Source of the DNA: Spirogloea muscicola | Taxonomy: Eukaryota; Streptophyta; Zygnematophyceae; Spirogloeales; Spirogloeaceae | Length of the DNA: 29,431 nt | Reading direction: 5' to 3' | Assembly (NCBI GenBank): GCA_009602725.1 | Contig: WELB01000003.1 | Span: forward strand, 31,472-60,902 | Part shown: piece by piece, positions 7,103 to 20,744 of the stretch | How positions within the stretch are numbered: position 1 is the first letter of the stretch | How the letters are laid out: every line of letters starts with the position of its first letter | Notes under the pieces: generated by a model | The model's input: the letters and a program-made list of their open reading frames with translations, nothing else | Told to the model about the DNA's origin: nothing | The model's database searches: none | Translations under genes and position numbers: made by a program

Positions 7103-7266
7103 AGCGACTACAAAAGAATGAAGGTATTGCCATATCTAGCGTTGAGGGAAGACTCTGTGGCCTAGATGTTTTCAAGCAAGAAGCTTATGCCCTGGGGTCC
7201 AGAGCAGCGTGAACTCCAAATTGCGTCTTCTAAAGCGTCTGCGAGTCACACAGAGAGGTGAGCTAG

Positions 7267-9735
7267 CTAGATTTCAATAGCTTCAGCCTGAGTTCCAAGC
7301 CTGTGAATACGTAAGTACATATCCGTGCCATACCCAGGAATGCTGACCATCTGCACATCAACAATTCTCTGCATTAGGTACTGTGTTGCACAACCGCCGT
7401 TTGACTTGACAATTCTGCATGTGAAGCTGCAGAAGTTCCTTGCAACTTATTTACAAGTACCAAATCTCAAGCCCCTCAAGCTACTTGTAACGAATCTGTG
7501 GCCATGCAGACTTTGATGCCGAAACTGGACGCCTAAACTCATTCTGACCTAGGGAAGCCCCACCTGGAGATTGCCACCGAGATACTGAGCATGCAGCCGA
7601 GAGAGGGGAAGGCCAAAACCAAGGCCCGCCATCGGGTTGCCTCTATTGTCAACAACAGAAGCTGTCACAATAACGGCCTTTGATGAGATCAACCACTCCT
7701 TGTCTCTGTTGCTCAGCCTATCTGTGGTCTTGACAAGATCTTGCAAGCAGGCAACACGTAGATAGCATCATCTGTGAACCTGCTAGGCACTAGCAGTGAC
7801 TACTGTCTTGCAAGGCATCGACTTGCACGAGGGCGTAGTAAAATACCTCCAAACCCAAATCTAGGGAGAGTTGCTGAACTACTTCCAGTAGCTTCAAGCT
7901 GCTCGGTCACAAAAAGGTCGTGATCAACTGTAGTGTAACCATACTTCCAGACCTGCAAAACATCAGCAGAGGCTCGGAGATCAAAAGCACATATTTTGCT
8001 TTTGTGACCAATCATCATCTGTGCGCCACTCTGTGCGCCCTTTCTCATTTCCTCAATGAATTTCAGCTGGCCGCATCTAGCTCTACCTTCTCCTGCTGGT
8101 CCTCCTCAATCCCGCCTCCTTGGTCTGAAACCTAGAGTGAAGTCAACACAAATTGTCCAGCCTCAGAGCTCAGCGCCCACCCTGTGCAAACAACATATGC
8201 CCGTGACAATCTCCTGTACATTTATGGCATCACTTCACATGCGTGCCCTGAGTATGCAAGTCTACTCGTAATACCTTGATTGTCACCTCGCGCAAGCCTT
8301 TGCAAATTTGTACAACAATGGGAGGAAGGGTGTTTGCTGTTCTGGGTAGCTGCTGCCCTCTCTGAATGGCCTGTCGTGTGTGGTGCTCCACCACGGCCCG
8401 CGATGCATTCTGGCTCTTGCAAGCACATTGAGAGGCATTGTGTCAAGAACAACAAGTCACTGTTGCATGTTCTCATGTTATCTGTCAAAGCAATCAGGAA
8501 ACCTTTCGGTGAGCGATGTGAGCTGAGCCCTTGAGGTCAAGACTCATCACTCTGTCCCCAATGGAGCACATATCAGAACAGAGTCCTTGCTTACTGTTGC
8601 TATTTGTCACTGGGCACTCCCCTGCATCAAGGTGAGAGTTGCGTACCTTCAGGATCTCGAACATCATGTAGTCCATGTGTGTAGGAATGTAAGCAAACAC
8701 AGTCTCCAGGTCGCCAGCAATCAGGAAGGGTGGACACAGCCCATATGCCTCATTGCACACACTCTCGCAGCGGGCCACAGCCGCGGCTATCGTCTTGGCC
8801 ACCTCGAGCTGCTTGCCCCAAAACTTGGCGAGACATTCAGGGCCAGGTAAGTTGTAGTATATTGGAAGGAGCACGGCTTTACTGCAGGCTCTGTAAGAGC
8901 AGCAGGCTTGTGGGCATGCGTGCCTGCGTGCAGATGACCCCTATGTAGCCCTCGCGGTGATGCTGGAAGCAGATGTGCTGCTCTGCAATCACGCGGCGGC
9001 TGATCCTGGACCGCAGCCTGAGACGCGCAAATCGTAACTCGTCACCACAAGGCTGCCACATAGTCATCATATGGAGTTGGAGAAGTCCTACCTACCAAAG
9101 GCAGCTTAAGAGTGAGGCTTTTGCAGGGCGAGAGGCACAGGGCTTGACACACATGTTGTCCAAGAAGGTGTCAAGGCTGAGCTCCCGACCGATGAGGGGC
9201 CGCGACGAGCACTCCTTGACGCCCCGCGTTAGCACCGACAGCAGCGGCGTCTGCTCATCCACCAGCTGCCAGGGTTGCACACTCCAAGTAAGAGCCACCG
9301 CCGCCAGTTGCAGCTCTGAGTAGGCTCAATGGCCTCCAGATAGACCAATTGGACGCACGGTGATGGCGGTACAGACCTCAGTGAGGAGCTGCGTGAAGCG
9401 CGCGTTGTCGTCGAGGGAGGACACTCTGGCGAAAGTGCGGATGGAGTGGAAGGCCCTCCCGTAGGCGTCGTAGACCTGGCAGCCAGGCAGCCATGCGCAG
9501 TCTCAGAGGAGGGGCGACCGAAAGCGCCGCAGTGTCACAGGGCCGGCAGGTCAGTCGAGAGCGGCAGCCATGGCGTGGCGAGCGCTGGCGGCGGACCTGC
9601 TTGATGTGGGGATTCGTGACGACGATGTGCGGGAGGTACTGGAGGTCGAGGAGGCGGCGCGCCAGGCGCACTGGCAGCTCAGGGTTGTCGGAGAGGCCGC
9701 GGGCGAGGTTCGTCAGGTCGCGGTTCCGCGACAGC
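7267..9735 (-). CDS. Mitochondrial PDK/BCKDK-family protein kinase (10 visible exons)
   Basis: Exons on the - strand: up to about 9735-9597, 9475-9377, 9265-9153, 9017-8924, 8808-8647, 8409-8275, 8131-8087, 7952-7847, 7640-7564, 7350-7267; all phases agree. The product shows the histidine-kinase-like fold of pyruvate and branched-chain dehydrogenase kinases. The ELPVRLARRLLDLQ helix is followed by the H-box region SRISRRVIAEQH and the N-box N (EILK|NASRAVVEHH). The ATP-lid boxes are VSDQGGGI, GLGFGLPLSRL and PGYGTDMYL. Such kinases phosphorylate and inactivate the E1 component in the mitochondrial matrix. About 345 residues are visible, near full length. The extreme N-terminus is unresolved, because the exon at 9597 runs upstream into a GGC repeat without a clear start. 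The intron 8923-8809 appears to use a GC donor. PDK and BCKDK cannot be separated with confidence. Confidence 0.9.
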
Positions 9736-9743
9736 CAGGAGCA

Positions 9744-9744
<1 letters not shown>

Positions 9745-9782
<38 letters not shown>

Positions 9783-9783
9783 C
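9745..9783. repeat. CCG trinucleotide repeat
   Basis: About thirteen uninterrupted CCG units. On + they would read as polyproline in the QWRF frame, and on - as polyglycine upstream of the kinase exon. The repeat sits at the junction of the two divergent genes, so it may be untranslated leader for one or both. Confidence 0.9.
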
Positions 9784-11676
9784 CGGGATCGCGGCACTGG
9801 CGGCAGCGGCAGGGCCGACGCGGCGAGGCTTCGGGCGTCGCAGCCGCGTTCACTGCCGGCCCGAGGCAAAGGTCCCGGTGCGCCGCAGGCAGGAGACTGG
9901 CCCGCAGCTTCGCCGGCCGCGAGCCCGCAGCGAGGCCGCCGCCGCGCTGGCAATGAGTCCGCTAGCGCTACTGGGCGAGGGAGCGACGGGACGAGCTCCC
10001 CGGAAAGCGCGCTACGCAGCCTCGACTTCAACACGCCGCGGAGGACGCCAGCGCCGCCGGCTGCGGCGCGGTCGCCGCAACAACAGCGGCCGCGACCTGC
10101 CAAGCCTGCGGCACGCGGCGACGATGCTCGCGAGCTCCGCATTCTGCAGACCCGGCTGCTGCAGTGGCGCTTCGCCAACGCTCAAGCTGAGCAGACCTTT
10201 CATGCTCAGAAGGAGGCGGCAGAGGTGAGCGCAGCAGCTCCATGCAGAGTAGCACTGCCCAAATCAACGAACTTCTGGTACATGCGTACCATGCTCGGTA
10301 TGGCAGCGACCACTGAGTGGGGTCATCATCAGAAAATGATCGAGGAGAAGCAGCCATGAATTCTCCACAGTTGGGCGCTTGCGGAAGTTGCAAGACGTGA
10401 GCTGTGATGCTGAGGGATACCATGCAGTGTGAGCTCTACGCAGCATGGAAGGCGACGGCTGACCTCAGAGCAGAGGTTGCTGAGCTGCGGGCCAGGAAGG
10501 CCTGCGCCAAGCGCAACAACCTCCTCACTGCTGCGATTGCCAGTCAGGTCCGCAGTGTCCACCTGGTCACAAGTCTGACAAAAATATGACAAATCATCTC
10601 ATAGCTTATTTTGAGCTAAGATGCAGCTAAGACCCAGGTGGAGGAGCTTGAGCTTCATGCTTTGTATCCAGGACGACCTCTCCTATTGTGGTGCCTCCAC
10701 ATGAGCCGCCAGAATTCTTTCACATGTTACTAAGCCTGACATGCTCATGCACTCCCATATTCAGGAGCCTGCCTTGAACAGCGCGTTGAGCGTGGCTGAA
10801 GACTCCGAGCCACACCTCCTGCAGCTGCTGCAGGCCATCGAGTGTTCGGCAGTGCGCGTTCCCCTGGCCAACGGCACCCAGGTGCTCAGAATGCTCCTGG
10901 GAGGACACTTTGAGCCAGTGTCTTGACAGACCCCACACATGTGCAGATTGCCAGTACTGTTGGCTCTTCAGCTTTCTTACCAATATGACGACGACACTCC
11001 TGCCAAGATATGAGACAAGATCCTAGCAACCGACTTGCCTGCAATTCACCTTGACAACCTCATGCCAATCAACAGGCTGATGCTCATGAGGTCAAGGAGG
11101 CTCTTGACGAATTACAGAATGCATTGGAGGCCGCTGGACCTTCTGTGACAACATTGCTGCCAAAGGTAGTGCAATGGAGCAAACAATCCGAACAAATCAG
11201 AGGAGTAGCATGACGTGCTCATGCATTCTGCCCGAGGGTATGCATGGATGAAGTCAACTTCAAGTGTAAATTGAGCCCTTGGCCTTTGTTTGCCTATGGT
11301 CATCTGTAAGGAGGACCTGTCATGCTGGCCAGGTGGAGGAAGCGGTATCTTTGTCTTCGCAGCTTCTGGAGCTGGTTGGGCAGGAGGAGGACTTGCTGGG
11401 CAAGATCAAACCCCTGCTTGACAAGCATGCTGCCTTGGAGGTCTGGTTATAAGTTTCATTTCACATCATCCAAGCTCATGTTGGTGATGCTGTAGCGACC
11501 AGGTTGTGTCCCTCCATACTGGCTTGTACAGCATTTCGGAAGTCAGTCTTGATATCTGTTGGCTAGGATGCTTGCAGATCGAGGAGCGGAGCTTAAGGGC
11601 ACACCTTCTTCAGGTCGAGCGTGAGAAGTTGCGCATGCCACCTTGGGGCCTCGACCCGCTAAGTACGAAGTGTTAG
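9784..11676 (+). CDS. QWRF-motif (AUG8-like) microtubule-associated protein, 5' end unresolved
   Basis: Exons: frame open to 10224, then 10428-10547, 10638-10663, 10782-10881, 11076-11165, 11333-11440, 11578-11676; phases agree and the stop is TAG at 11674-11676. The defining motif Q-W-R-F is at 10162-10173 within LQTRLLQWRFANAQAE. It is followed by the family's coiled-coil tail (ELYAAWKATADLRAEV, HEVKEALDELQ, EERSLRAHLLQ). Upstream is a basic, Ser/Pro/Ala-rich disordered region containing SALRSLDFN. Family members bind microtubules, and some replace the eighth augmin subunit in branching nucleation. No in-frame ATG lies between about 9640 and the motif. Upstream ATGs fall opposite the conserved kinase exon, so the true start is probably in another exon. 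The 26-base third exon is the least certain. Confidence 0.8.
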
Positions 11677-12563
11677 CAGGCAGCTCATTGCTTGGTGACA
11701 AGAAGCCCTGAAATGCAACCGCTTGAGACGAAGATGACGACCTAACTCGAGGCCAGTCTAAGCATGAATACTGTCACAGCAGCTCCCTATGAGTAGATGC
11801 TCATGTCTATCCTACCCTACATTCCTCATGGTGGCATTATCTCAATTGCTTCGCTATTTGGCATCATCAGTCTCTACATATCCTATGCTACAGACTACAA
11901 TACAGCACTGACCCCTCAACCTTTATACATCCAAGTGTGACTTGACCGGCCAGACTATTATCCATTTGAAATTGGCTTCAGAATCATGTGGACTGCATAA
12001 CCCGGAGGCAATCCTCAAGTCTTCTCATCGAACTCGGTAACATGTTGCAGAAATTAATGTGTAGACAGCTTACAAATCGGAGGGGTCCCCACTGCTCTGC
12101 CAGCAATGTGCTCACAGCTGCTGAGCAGGACTAGAAAGACAAGGCTGTGCCCTGCACAAGCCCCTAATGTTGTAGTTGGGAAGTAATACATCAGCACTAA
12201 CATTTCTGCAAAATGCATGTGGTGCTCTGGGCACCCGCTGCGGGCCACGAGCAGTGCCTCATTGCCAGCCTGCATAAATGAAATGTCAGCTCAACTTTGT
12301 TACAAGCTACTGTCTACAGCTACTTGTACCTCGGCTTGCCCCATGTTCCTGCATGCCTCCGCAGTATAAAACAGAGCGTGGGGGCCACTTCAGAACAGAG
12401 CAGATGCAAACTCTTCGTGACTGACATGAGAGGACCCCTGAAGGAACTATTGCGGCTCATCCAGAGACTCCAGCCAAAAAGAGCTAGTGCGGCAGCAAGC
12501 CTGCCGCCTTGGCTCTGCTCAGAAGCCTGTACATGGATACTCGTCTCACCGCTCCAAGCATTT
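11677..12563. other. Intergenic region between convergent genes
   Basis: The QWRF gene (+) and Rab gene (-) end towards each other here. The sequence is less GC-rich than the exons and has no recognisable coding segment. A TGTAA on the - strand at 12304-12300 could be the Rab polyadenylation signal, about 260 bases past its stop. Confidence 0.6.
12300..12304 (-). terminator. Possible TGTAA polyadenylation signal of the Rab gene
   Basis: TGTAA on the - strand, about 260 bases downstream of the Rab stop, in the context GCTTGTAAC, the same as that downstream of the kinase. Assignment is by motif only. Confidence 0.25.
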
Positions 12564-14111
12564 TCAATTGCAGCAACTGGCTCTCTTTTTCTCCGCATCC
12601 TCCTGATTGCTTTGCGCGTTGTTGACAACCAACAGCTTGGTCCCGTTGTTAGGAGCCAGTGGGTTGTCAAATTCGTCGAAGGCAGAGACCCGCTTGCTCA
12701 CATTGTTATAGATCTCCGTGATGACGCTCTCAAATGCCTCCTGCACATTCCTGCAGCTCAGAAGGTAGGCGTCAGTTGCAGGCGACAGCACTTGCAGTAG
12801 TGGCAGCAGAAGCAGCTGCAATGGTCACCCTTATGTGTCTGTGCGGGCGAGTGATAGGCACAAATGTCAGCGACCACTCAGGTGGACTGGGCTGTCCTGG
12901 CAGCCCCTCGGCAATGGGTCACTCCTGTATGAGAAAAGGACCTTGGAGCTGCAGCGCTCACAATCGAGGAGGACCAAATAGCATGCGGAGGAGTGAGAGG
13001 CGAGTTGGCTGCATACGTGGAGTCGAGTGCGGACGTCTCCATGAAGTACATGCCCTCCCGCTCCGCCAGCTCCAGGCCACGCTCTGTGGGCACTGCTCGC
13101 AGAGACTCCAGATCGGTCTTGTTGCCAACCAGCATCACCACCAGGTTGCTGTCTTCTTGGCCTGCCACAACAGCAGGGCTGCTGCCTATCAGATTTCCCG
13201 CATGCGGCGTCCTGGCATGTGATGGCTGCCTGGCACTTTGCCAACCAACTGCTTCGCTTCACATTAAGTACTGCATTGCTAGCTTGCTGTAGCTGCAGTC
13301 TTGGGAGGGGACGGAGCAATAACGAGGGTGTGATCGCTGTGTGAGCGGGCAAGCAGGCGCTTGGAAGCTAGTAAAGTGGGGCAGGGACTTTAGGGAGGAC
13401 TTGACTGGGTAAGGGCTCTGCTATCTGGGGTCGCGGAGGAGTGGGGTCTCAGTTGTGGGGGGGGGGAGAGGAGAGGGGTGGAGGGAGAGGGGGAGAGGGG
13501 GAGAGAGAGAGTGGGGAAGGAGGAAGAGGAGAGAGAATGTGGACGAGGGGAGAGGTGGGGGGAGGAAGAGAAGGATGGAGTGGTGGAAGTAGAGATAGAG
13601 AGGGAGAGCGCGGAGGAGAGAGGGGAGAGGTGGGTGTCGCGAGACACTGACAGCGGATCTCTCGGAGCCACTGGGAGACGTTGTCGAACGTGGAGCGGCG
13701 GCTGATGTCGTAGACGAGCAGGGCGCCCAGCGCGCCGCGGTAGTAGACGCTGGTGACGGCGCGGTACCGCTCCTGCCCGGACGTGTCCCAGATCTGTGCC
13801 TTCACCTCCTTGCCCTCGATCGCCAGCGTCTTGGACCGGAACTCCACGCCGATGGTGGCCTTGGAGTCGCAGTGGAACTCGTTGTGCGCGAAGCGCGACG
13901 CCAGGTTAGTCTTGCCCACGCCTGCGCCGCCCACAGCCACGACGGCGGTAAGCACCGGCAGCGCCGCCACAAGCCAAGGAAAGCCCGCGTTGCAGCCTTG
14001 GGGGGGGGGGCGGTCCGAACCCGAGTCGCCGATGAGGACCATCTTGAAGAGGTAGCTGTCGGCCGGCTCGTCGCTGGGCACCCGGTACTCGCTGCCGTAG
14101 GGCGGCGGCAT
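12564..14111 (-). CDS. Rab GTPase of the RabA/Rab11 type (4 exons)
   Basis: Exons on the - strand are 14111-14021, 13921-13652, 13161-13017 and 12750-12564, giving 230 residues with consistent phases. The start ATG at 14111 gives [15 protein letters not shown], ahead of the nucleotide-binding core. The P-loop GDSG|VGKTNL is split by intron 1. Switch I is ATIGVEF, switch II is [14 protein letters not shown], the guanine-specificity motif is NKTDL, and ETSAL closes the set. The protein ends S-C-C-N, a double-cysteine geranylgeranylation signal. RabA/Rab11 proteins direct trans-Golgi and recycling-endosome traffic. [20 protein letters not shown] fits the plant RabA5/RabA6 groups best. The usual DTAGQ alanine is serine here. 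Intron 2 is long (490 bp) and carries a homopurine tract. The leader is CGG-rich. Confidence 0.93.
13455..13645 (+). repeat. Purine-rich (G/A) low-complexity tract in Rab intron 2
   Basis: About 190 bases of nearly pure G and A on the + strand, mainly GGGAGA, GGAGGA and GAGAGA runs with few pyrimidines. It lies wholly within intron 2 of the - strand Rab gene, so the transcript is a C/U-rich tract just after the 5' splice site. Long purine strands can form triplex or quadruplex structures. Confidence 0.9.
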
Positions 14112-14190
14112 GGCGGCGGCAGCGACGGCGACGGCGGCGGCGGCGGCGGCGGTGGCGGCGGCGGGGAGGGGGGGGTGGGGGGGGATTGGA
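14101..14190. repeat. CGG repeat and G-run cluster at the Rab start
   Basis: The Rab start codon and leader lie in a GGC/GGT-repeat stretch followed by runs of seven to eight G (about 14160-14188). On the + strand this could form G-quadruplexes; in the Rab leader it is C-rich. No TATA box is evident upstream. Confidence 0.7.
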
Positions 14191-14871
14191 CTGGACAAAC
14201 GGGCAGGTGGGGTTCGTTGGCCGGCCGGGCTGCAGATCGCCCGGGGCTGGGGCGGGGCCCGCCCAACAGCGCCGCGTCGCGTGTCGGAGCCCCAGGGCCC
14301 GGCCACAGAAGCAGGGTCCCGCGACGAGGCGACAAGGACACCCCCCGCGTGGCGTCGCCCCCCCCTGCCAGTCACCTCACTTGCCCGCACCCGGAAGGTG
14401 ACCGGACCAGGAGGCCGCAACCGTAGCGCAGACAGAAGCGCCGATGGGGGTGAAGCGGCCCCATGGCGACTGCCAACCCCCGGGCTGGACCCGCCCACTC
14501 CCAAACAAATCCAGAACCCCGAACCCCATTCCCCCCCACGGGCCCCGCCTCCGTGCCTTGCTTGCCAGCCTGCTGGGAGCCTCGGGTCCCCGCTACGACA
14601 GCTTGTTGGCCTCCACAATTCCTCCTCAGTGGCTCCCTCTTGAGCTGCCATGCCTGCAGCCGCCACCTTCGCCACACGCCGCTGTGTCCTCAACCTCCAC
14701 TCTCTCGAATGAGCCCTCCATCCAGACCGCAGGGACTCCTCCCAACCGTTCCAGCCACGCACCAGCCACGCCCCAGCCCTCGCTTGGGTCAATGTCCACC
14801 AACTTGGGCTCTTGCTGGAAGGTCCGGGGCTCTTGTCATGGCACTCATGACTCCTCGGCCGCCCAGCCTGC
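14191..14871. other. Spacer between the Rab 5' end and the proline iminopeptidase stop
   Basis: GC-rich sequence containing the Rab promoter region and the peptidase 3' untranslated sequence, both genes being on the - strand. Long open frames here (for example 14444-15043 on +) are low-complexity by-products of the base composition. No conserved domain is visible. Confidence 0.6.
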
Positions 14872-17219
14872 TCATCGCAGTGGCACGCGATCCGAGGCGA
14901 GTGCGAGCAGGCGTGCCAGCACCCGAGGCCCGTCCTCGCGGATGCCCGAATGCATGTACTCGCTCGTCACCCACAACCGAAGCCCCGCAATCTCGCCTGC
15001 CGTTGCTTCCGAGAGCGGCAGGCTGACGTACATGTCCTCGTAGTACGCCACTGCCGCCACTGGCACCTGGCGACCAATCAACAACAAGAGCGCCACAAAA
15101 GAGACTTCAACTCTGTGCCATTGGTCTCAATGACGTGCTTATTGCACCTGACGAAACGTATTAAGTATGCCAACAGAAGAATGGTGGGTCAGGAACTCAC
15201 CGAGTTAGCGTTCAGCGCAGCCTTGTCATACAGGTCCGACCAGTCGGCCTTGGCGGCAAGGAGGTGGGCAGTGGCCTTCAGGGGCTGCAGCCCGGCCATC
15301 TCGTCAAACATCCACGGGAAGATCATCTACATGCAACACGTCAGCCATTGTGGCAGAGCTGTGTCAGTCACTTGCAGAGTAAGATGCCAACTTGCAGCAC
15401 TGCCTGGGCAGCGGAGAATGGCACCTCGCCAGTGAAGGGCACGTCTTCCCCAGCCTCAGCAGCACGCACGGGGTCGAATGCAGCGTCCAGCTCGTCTCGG
15501 ACGCGCTGTGCAGCCCAAGCTGAGGCAGCCCCCTGCAAGAGTTTGCCAACATGAGCAGAATAGATGATGCAGACCACATGACAGACTCCGCAGCCTGCAG
15601 AGCCAAGCTGTCAAACTGCAACTGCCAAAGATGTACTGCTGAACACGTAACGAAGACAAGACCACGAGCAATGTCCATCATGCTTCTGGCACTCTCAGCA
15701 CGGAAGGGACAGCAGGAAAGCTTCAAGAGAAGACCTGGCAGTAAATGGCCTCATGCAGTATAGCATAAAGCAGGCTGGTCGCAAATCCTAGCCACGCGTC
15801 ATACTGCACACAACTTACGCCAAGCGTGAGTCGAGCTCATGCTGATCAATTTGCCTTGCGGAAGTGGAGGCACAGTGGCTGAAGCGTCCTAGAGCGCGAG
15901 AAAGGGCAACAAGAAGCAAGGAGGGCAGGGTGGCAAGGTGGCGCAGACGTACTCCATGCAAGAAAGCTTCACTGAGCTGCCGACTTGCACCCGGCACAAG
16001 CTGCGCTTCCCAGGCTCTCTCGAACCTGCGGAGCAAGGCGCAAGAGGCACATCAATCTCTGGTGCTGGCACCAGCCCACAGCAGCCAAACCAAGGGTTGT
16101 GTCAGTGGCCTGGCGTGTAGCATCGTGAGTCACACTTTGAACCCCTGAGCTCCAAACCCTGTCAAGCAAGCCCTGAGCTTGCATTGTGTAGCAATGGGGA
16201 AAGCAGCGGGGCACACAGGAAGTGGAGGCGCTCAAAGCCCCCCTGAGAGCCAAGGCCACTGAGGCCGAGCACCTGCAGGCCCCGCGGGCTCAGCACGCCG
16301 CCTGAAGGCAGTGCCACCTGAACAAGCGAGGCGTATCTTTAATGGTCAAACTCCGCCCGCTCGCAGCTGCGCCAGCGTGACGGCCAGGCGCCAAGGCGGC
16401 AGCAACAGCCGGGTTGCTCACCCCGCCGCTTTCGTGGAGGTGGAGAACGATATCGCGCACGAGCTGCGCGTCCTGGGGGAAGGGCCGGTAGTACTTGGCA
16501 GTCTGCGCTGCCACCTGCCGGAAGCATGCCCGGTACACCTGCTCCGACTCGGCAGCTGCCGATCGTCAGGGTTCGTGTGGCAGCAGGTGGGGTGCAGCAA
16601 GCCAAGCATAGCAGAAGAGGCGATGGATGCCACCTGCTCAGCAGTGCAGCCTCTGTCGATTGGTGGGAGGCCGCCGGCGAGAAGCGCGCGCTTGAGGCCC
16701 TCAGGGGCCATGCTCAGGTACGTCACCGTGCAGAAGCCACCAAAGCTCTGCCGGAAACGAGACGCGTCGCGCATGAGTTCCATCGCGAAGAAGCCGCAGC
16801 TCACAATTGCAGTGCCAGTAAGAGGTGGCCGTCACGTCTCAGAAGCTGGCTGCCGGCACCGTCAGCTGGCAAAGCCAAGCACCTGGCCGAGGACGGTCCA
16901 GCGGTCGCCGCCGGGCAGCAGCGCGGCGCGCAGGAGCTCGGCGTCGCGCACGATGGAGTCGGCGCGGAAGTGTGCTAGGTACGCCGCCTGGGCATCCGGC
17001 GGGCCCAGCTGGGCCAGCGCCGCCACCGAGAGCGCCGTCGACAGGCCGGTGCCGCGCTGGTCCAGCAGCACCACGCGGTGCGACTTGACGGCGTCGGCCA
17101 GCCAGCCGGCGGCCTCGGCGGGCCGCGGCGCCTCGTGCCCCGGGCCGCCCTGCAGGAAGAGCAGGTACGGCAATGGCGGCGCGCGCTCCCGGCTGCCCGC
17201 TGCTCGAGCCGCACGCCGC
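14872..17219 (-). CDS. Proline iminopeptidase (alpha/beta hydrolase, S33), 5' end in gap
   Basis: Exons on the - strand: 17219-16883 (partial), 16747-16634, 16538-16422, 16317-16217, 16025-15953, 15803-15735, 15532-15425, 15326-15201, 15066-14872; all phases fit. The product matches proline iminopeptidases, which release N-terminal proline from peptides. [12 protein letters not shown] holds the HGGPG-type oxyanion loop and is followed by [13 protein letters not shown]. The nucleophile elbow GQ|SFGGF has its serine as the first codon after an intron. The family block [19 protein letters not shown] follows, then IFPWMFDE. The C-terminal [10 protein letters not shown] supplies the likely catalytic histidine. 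The exon at 17219 reads directly into the run of N, so the N-terminus is unseen. The gene is divergent from glutathione reductase across the gap. Confidence 0.92.
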
Positions 17220-18113
17220 NNNNNNNNNNNNNNNNNNNNNNNNNNNNNNNNNNNNNNNNNNNNNNNNNNNNNNNNNNNNNNNNNNNNNNNNNNNNNNNNN
17301 NNNNNNNNNNNNNNNNNNNNNNNNNNNNNNNNNNNNNNNNNNNNNNNNNNNNNNNNNNNNNNNNNNNNNNNNNNNNNNNNNNNNNNNNNNNNNNNNNNNN
17401 NNNNNNNNNNNNNNNNNNNNNNNNNNNNNNNNNNNNNNNNNNNNNNNNNNNNNNNNNNNNNNNNNNNNNNNNNNNNNNNNNNNNNNNNNNNNNNNNNNNN
17501 NNNNNNNNNNNNNNNNNNNNNNNNNNNNNNNNNNNNNNNNNNNNNNNNNNNNNNNNNNNNNNNNNNNNNNNNNNNNNNNNNNNNNNNNNNNNNNNNNNNN
17601 NNNNNNNNNNNNNNNNNNNNNNNNNNNNNNNNNNNNNNNNNNNNNNNNNNNNNNNNNNNNNNNNNNNNNNNNNNNNNNNNNNNNNNNNNNNNNNNNNNNN
17701 NNNNNNNNNNNNNNNNNNNNNNNNNNNNNNNNNNNNNNNNNNNNNNNNNNNNNNNNNNNNNNNNNNNNNNNNNNNNNNNNNNNNNNNNNNNNNNNNNNNN
17801 NNNNNNNNNNNNNNNNNNNNNNNNNNNNNNNNNNNNNNNNNNNNNNNNNNNNNNNNNNNNNNNNNNNNNNNNNNNNNNNNNNNNNNNNNNNNNNNNNNNN
17901 NNNNNNNNNNNNNNNNNNNNNNNNNNNNNNNNNNNNNNNNNNNNNNNNNNNNNNNNNNNNNNNNNNNNNNNNNNNNNNNNNNNNNNNNNNNNNNNNNNNN
18001 NNNNNNNNNNNNNNNNNNNNNNNNNNNNNNNNNNNNNNNNNNNNNNNNNNNNNNNNNNNNNNNNNNNNNNNNNNNNNNNNNNNNNNNNNNNNNNNNNNNN
18101 NNNNNNNNNNNNN
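17220..18113. other. Assembly gap (894 N)
   Basis: Unsequenced. It hides the 5' exons of both flanking genes, which point away from each other, and therefore also any shared promoter. Very long frames reported across it are artefacts. Confidence 1.

Positions 18114-20744
<2,631 letters not shown>

Noticed and set aside
6757-7212. A 151-codon + strand frame as a gene
   Set aside because: No recognisable motif, atypical composition, and it overlaps the kinase 3' region and the better-supported - strand candidate.
9493-9720. Upstream + strand ATGs as QWRF or independent gene starts (including a frame from 9570)
   Set aside because: They are antisense to the conserved kinase exon and give Arg-rich or Ala-rich sequence with no family resemblance.
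13449-14792. A single 447-codon - strand protein
   Set aside because: It reads through two Rab introns and the leader. The Rab exons with GT/AG borders explain the conserved parts exactly.
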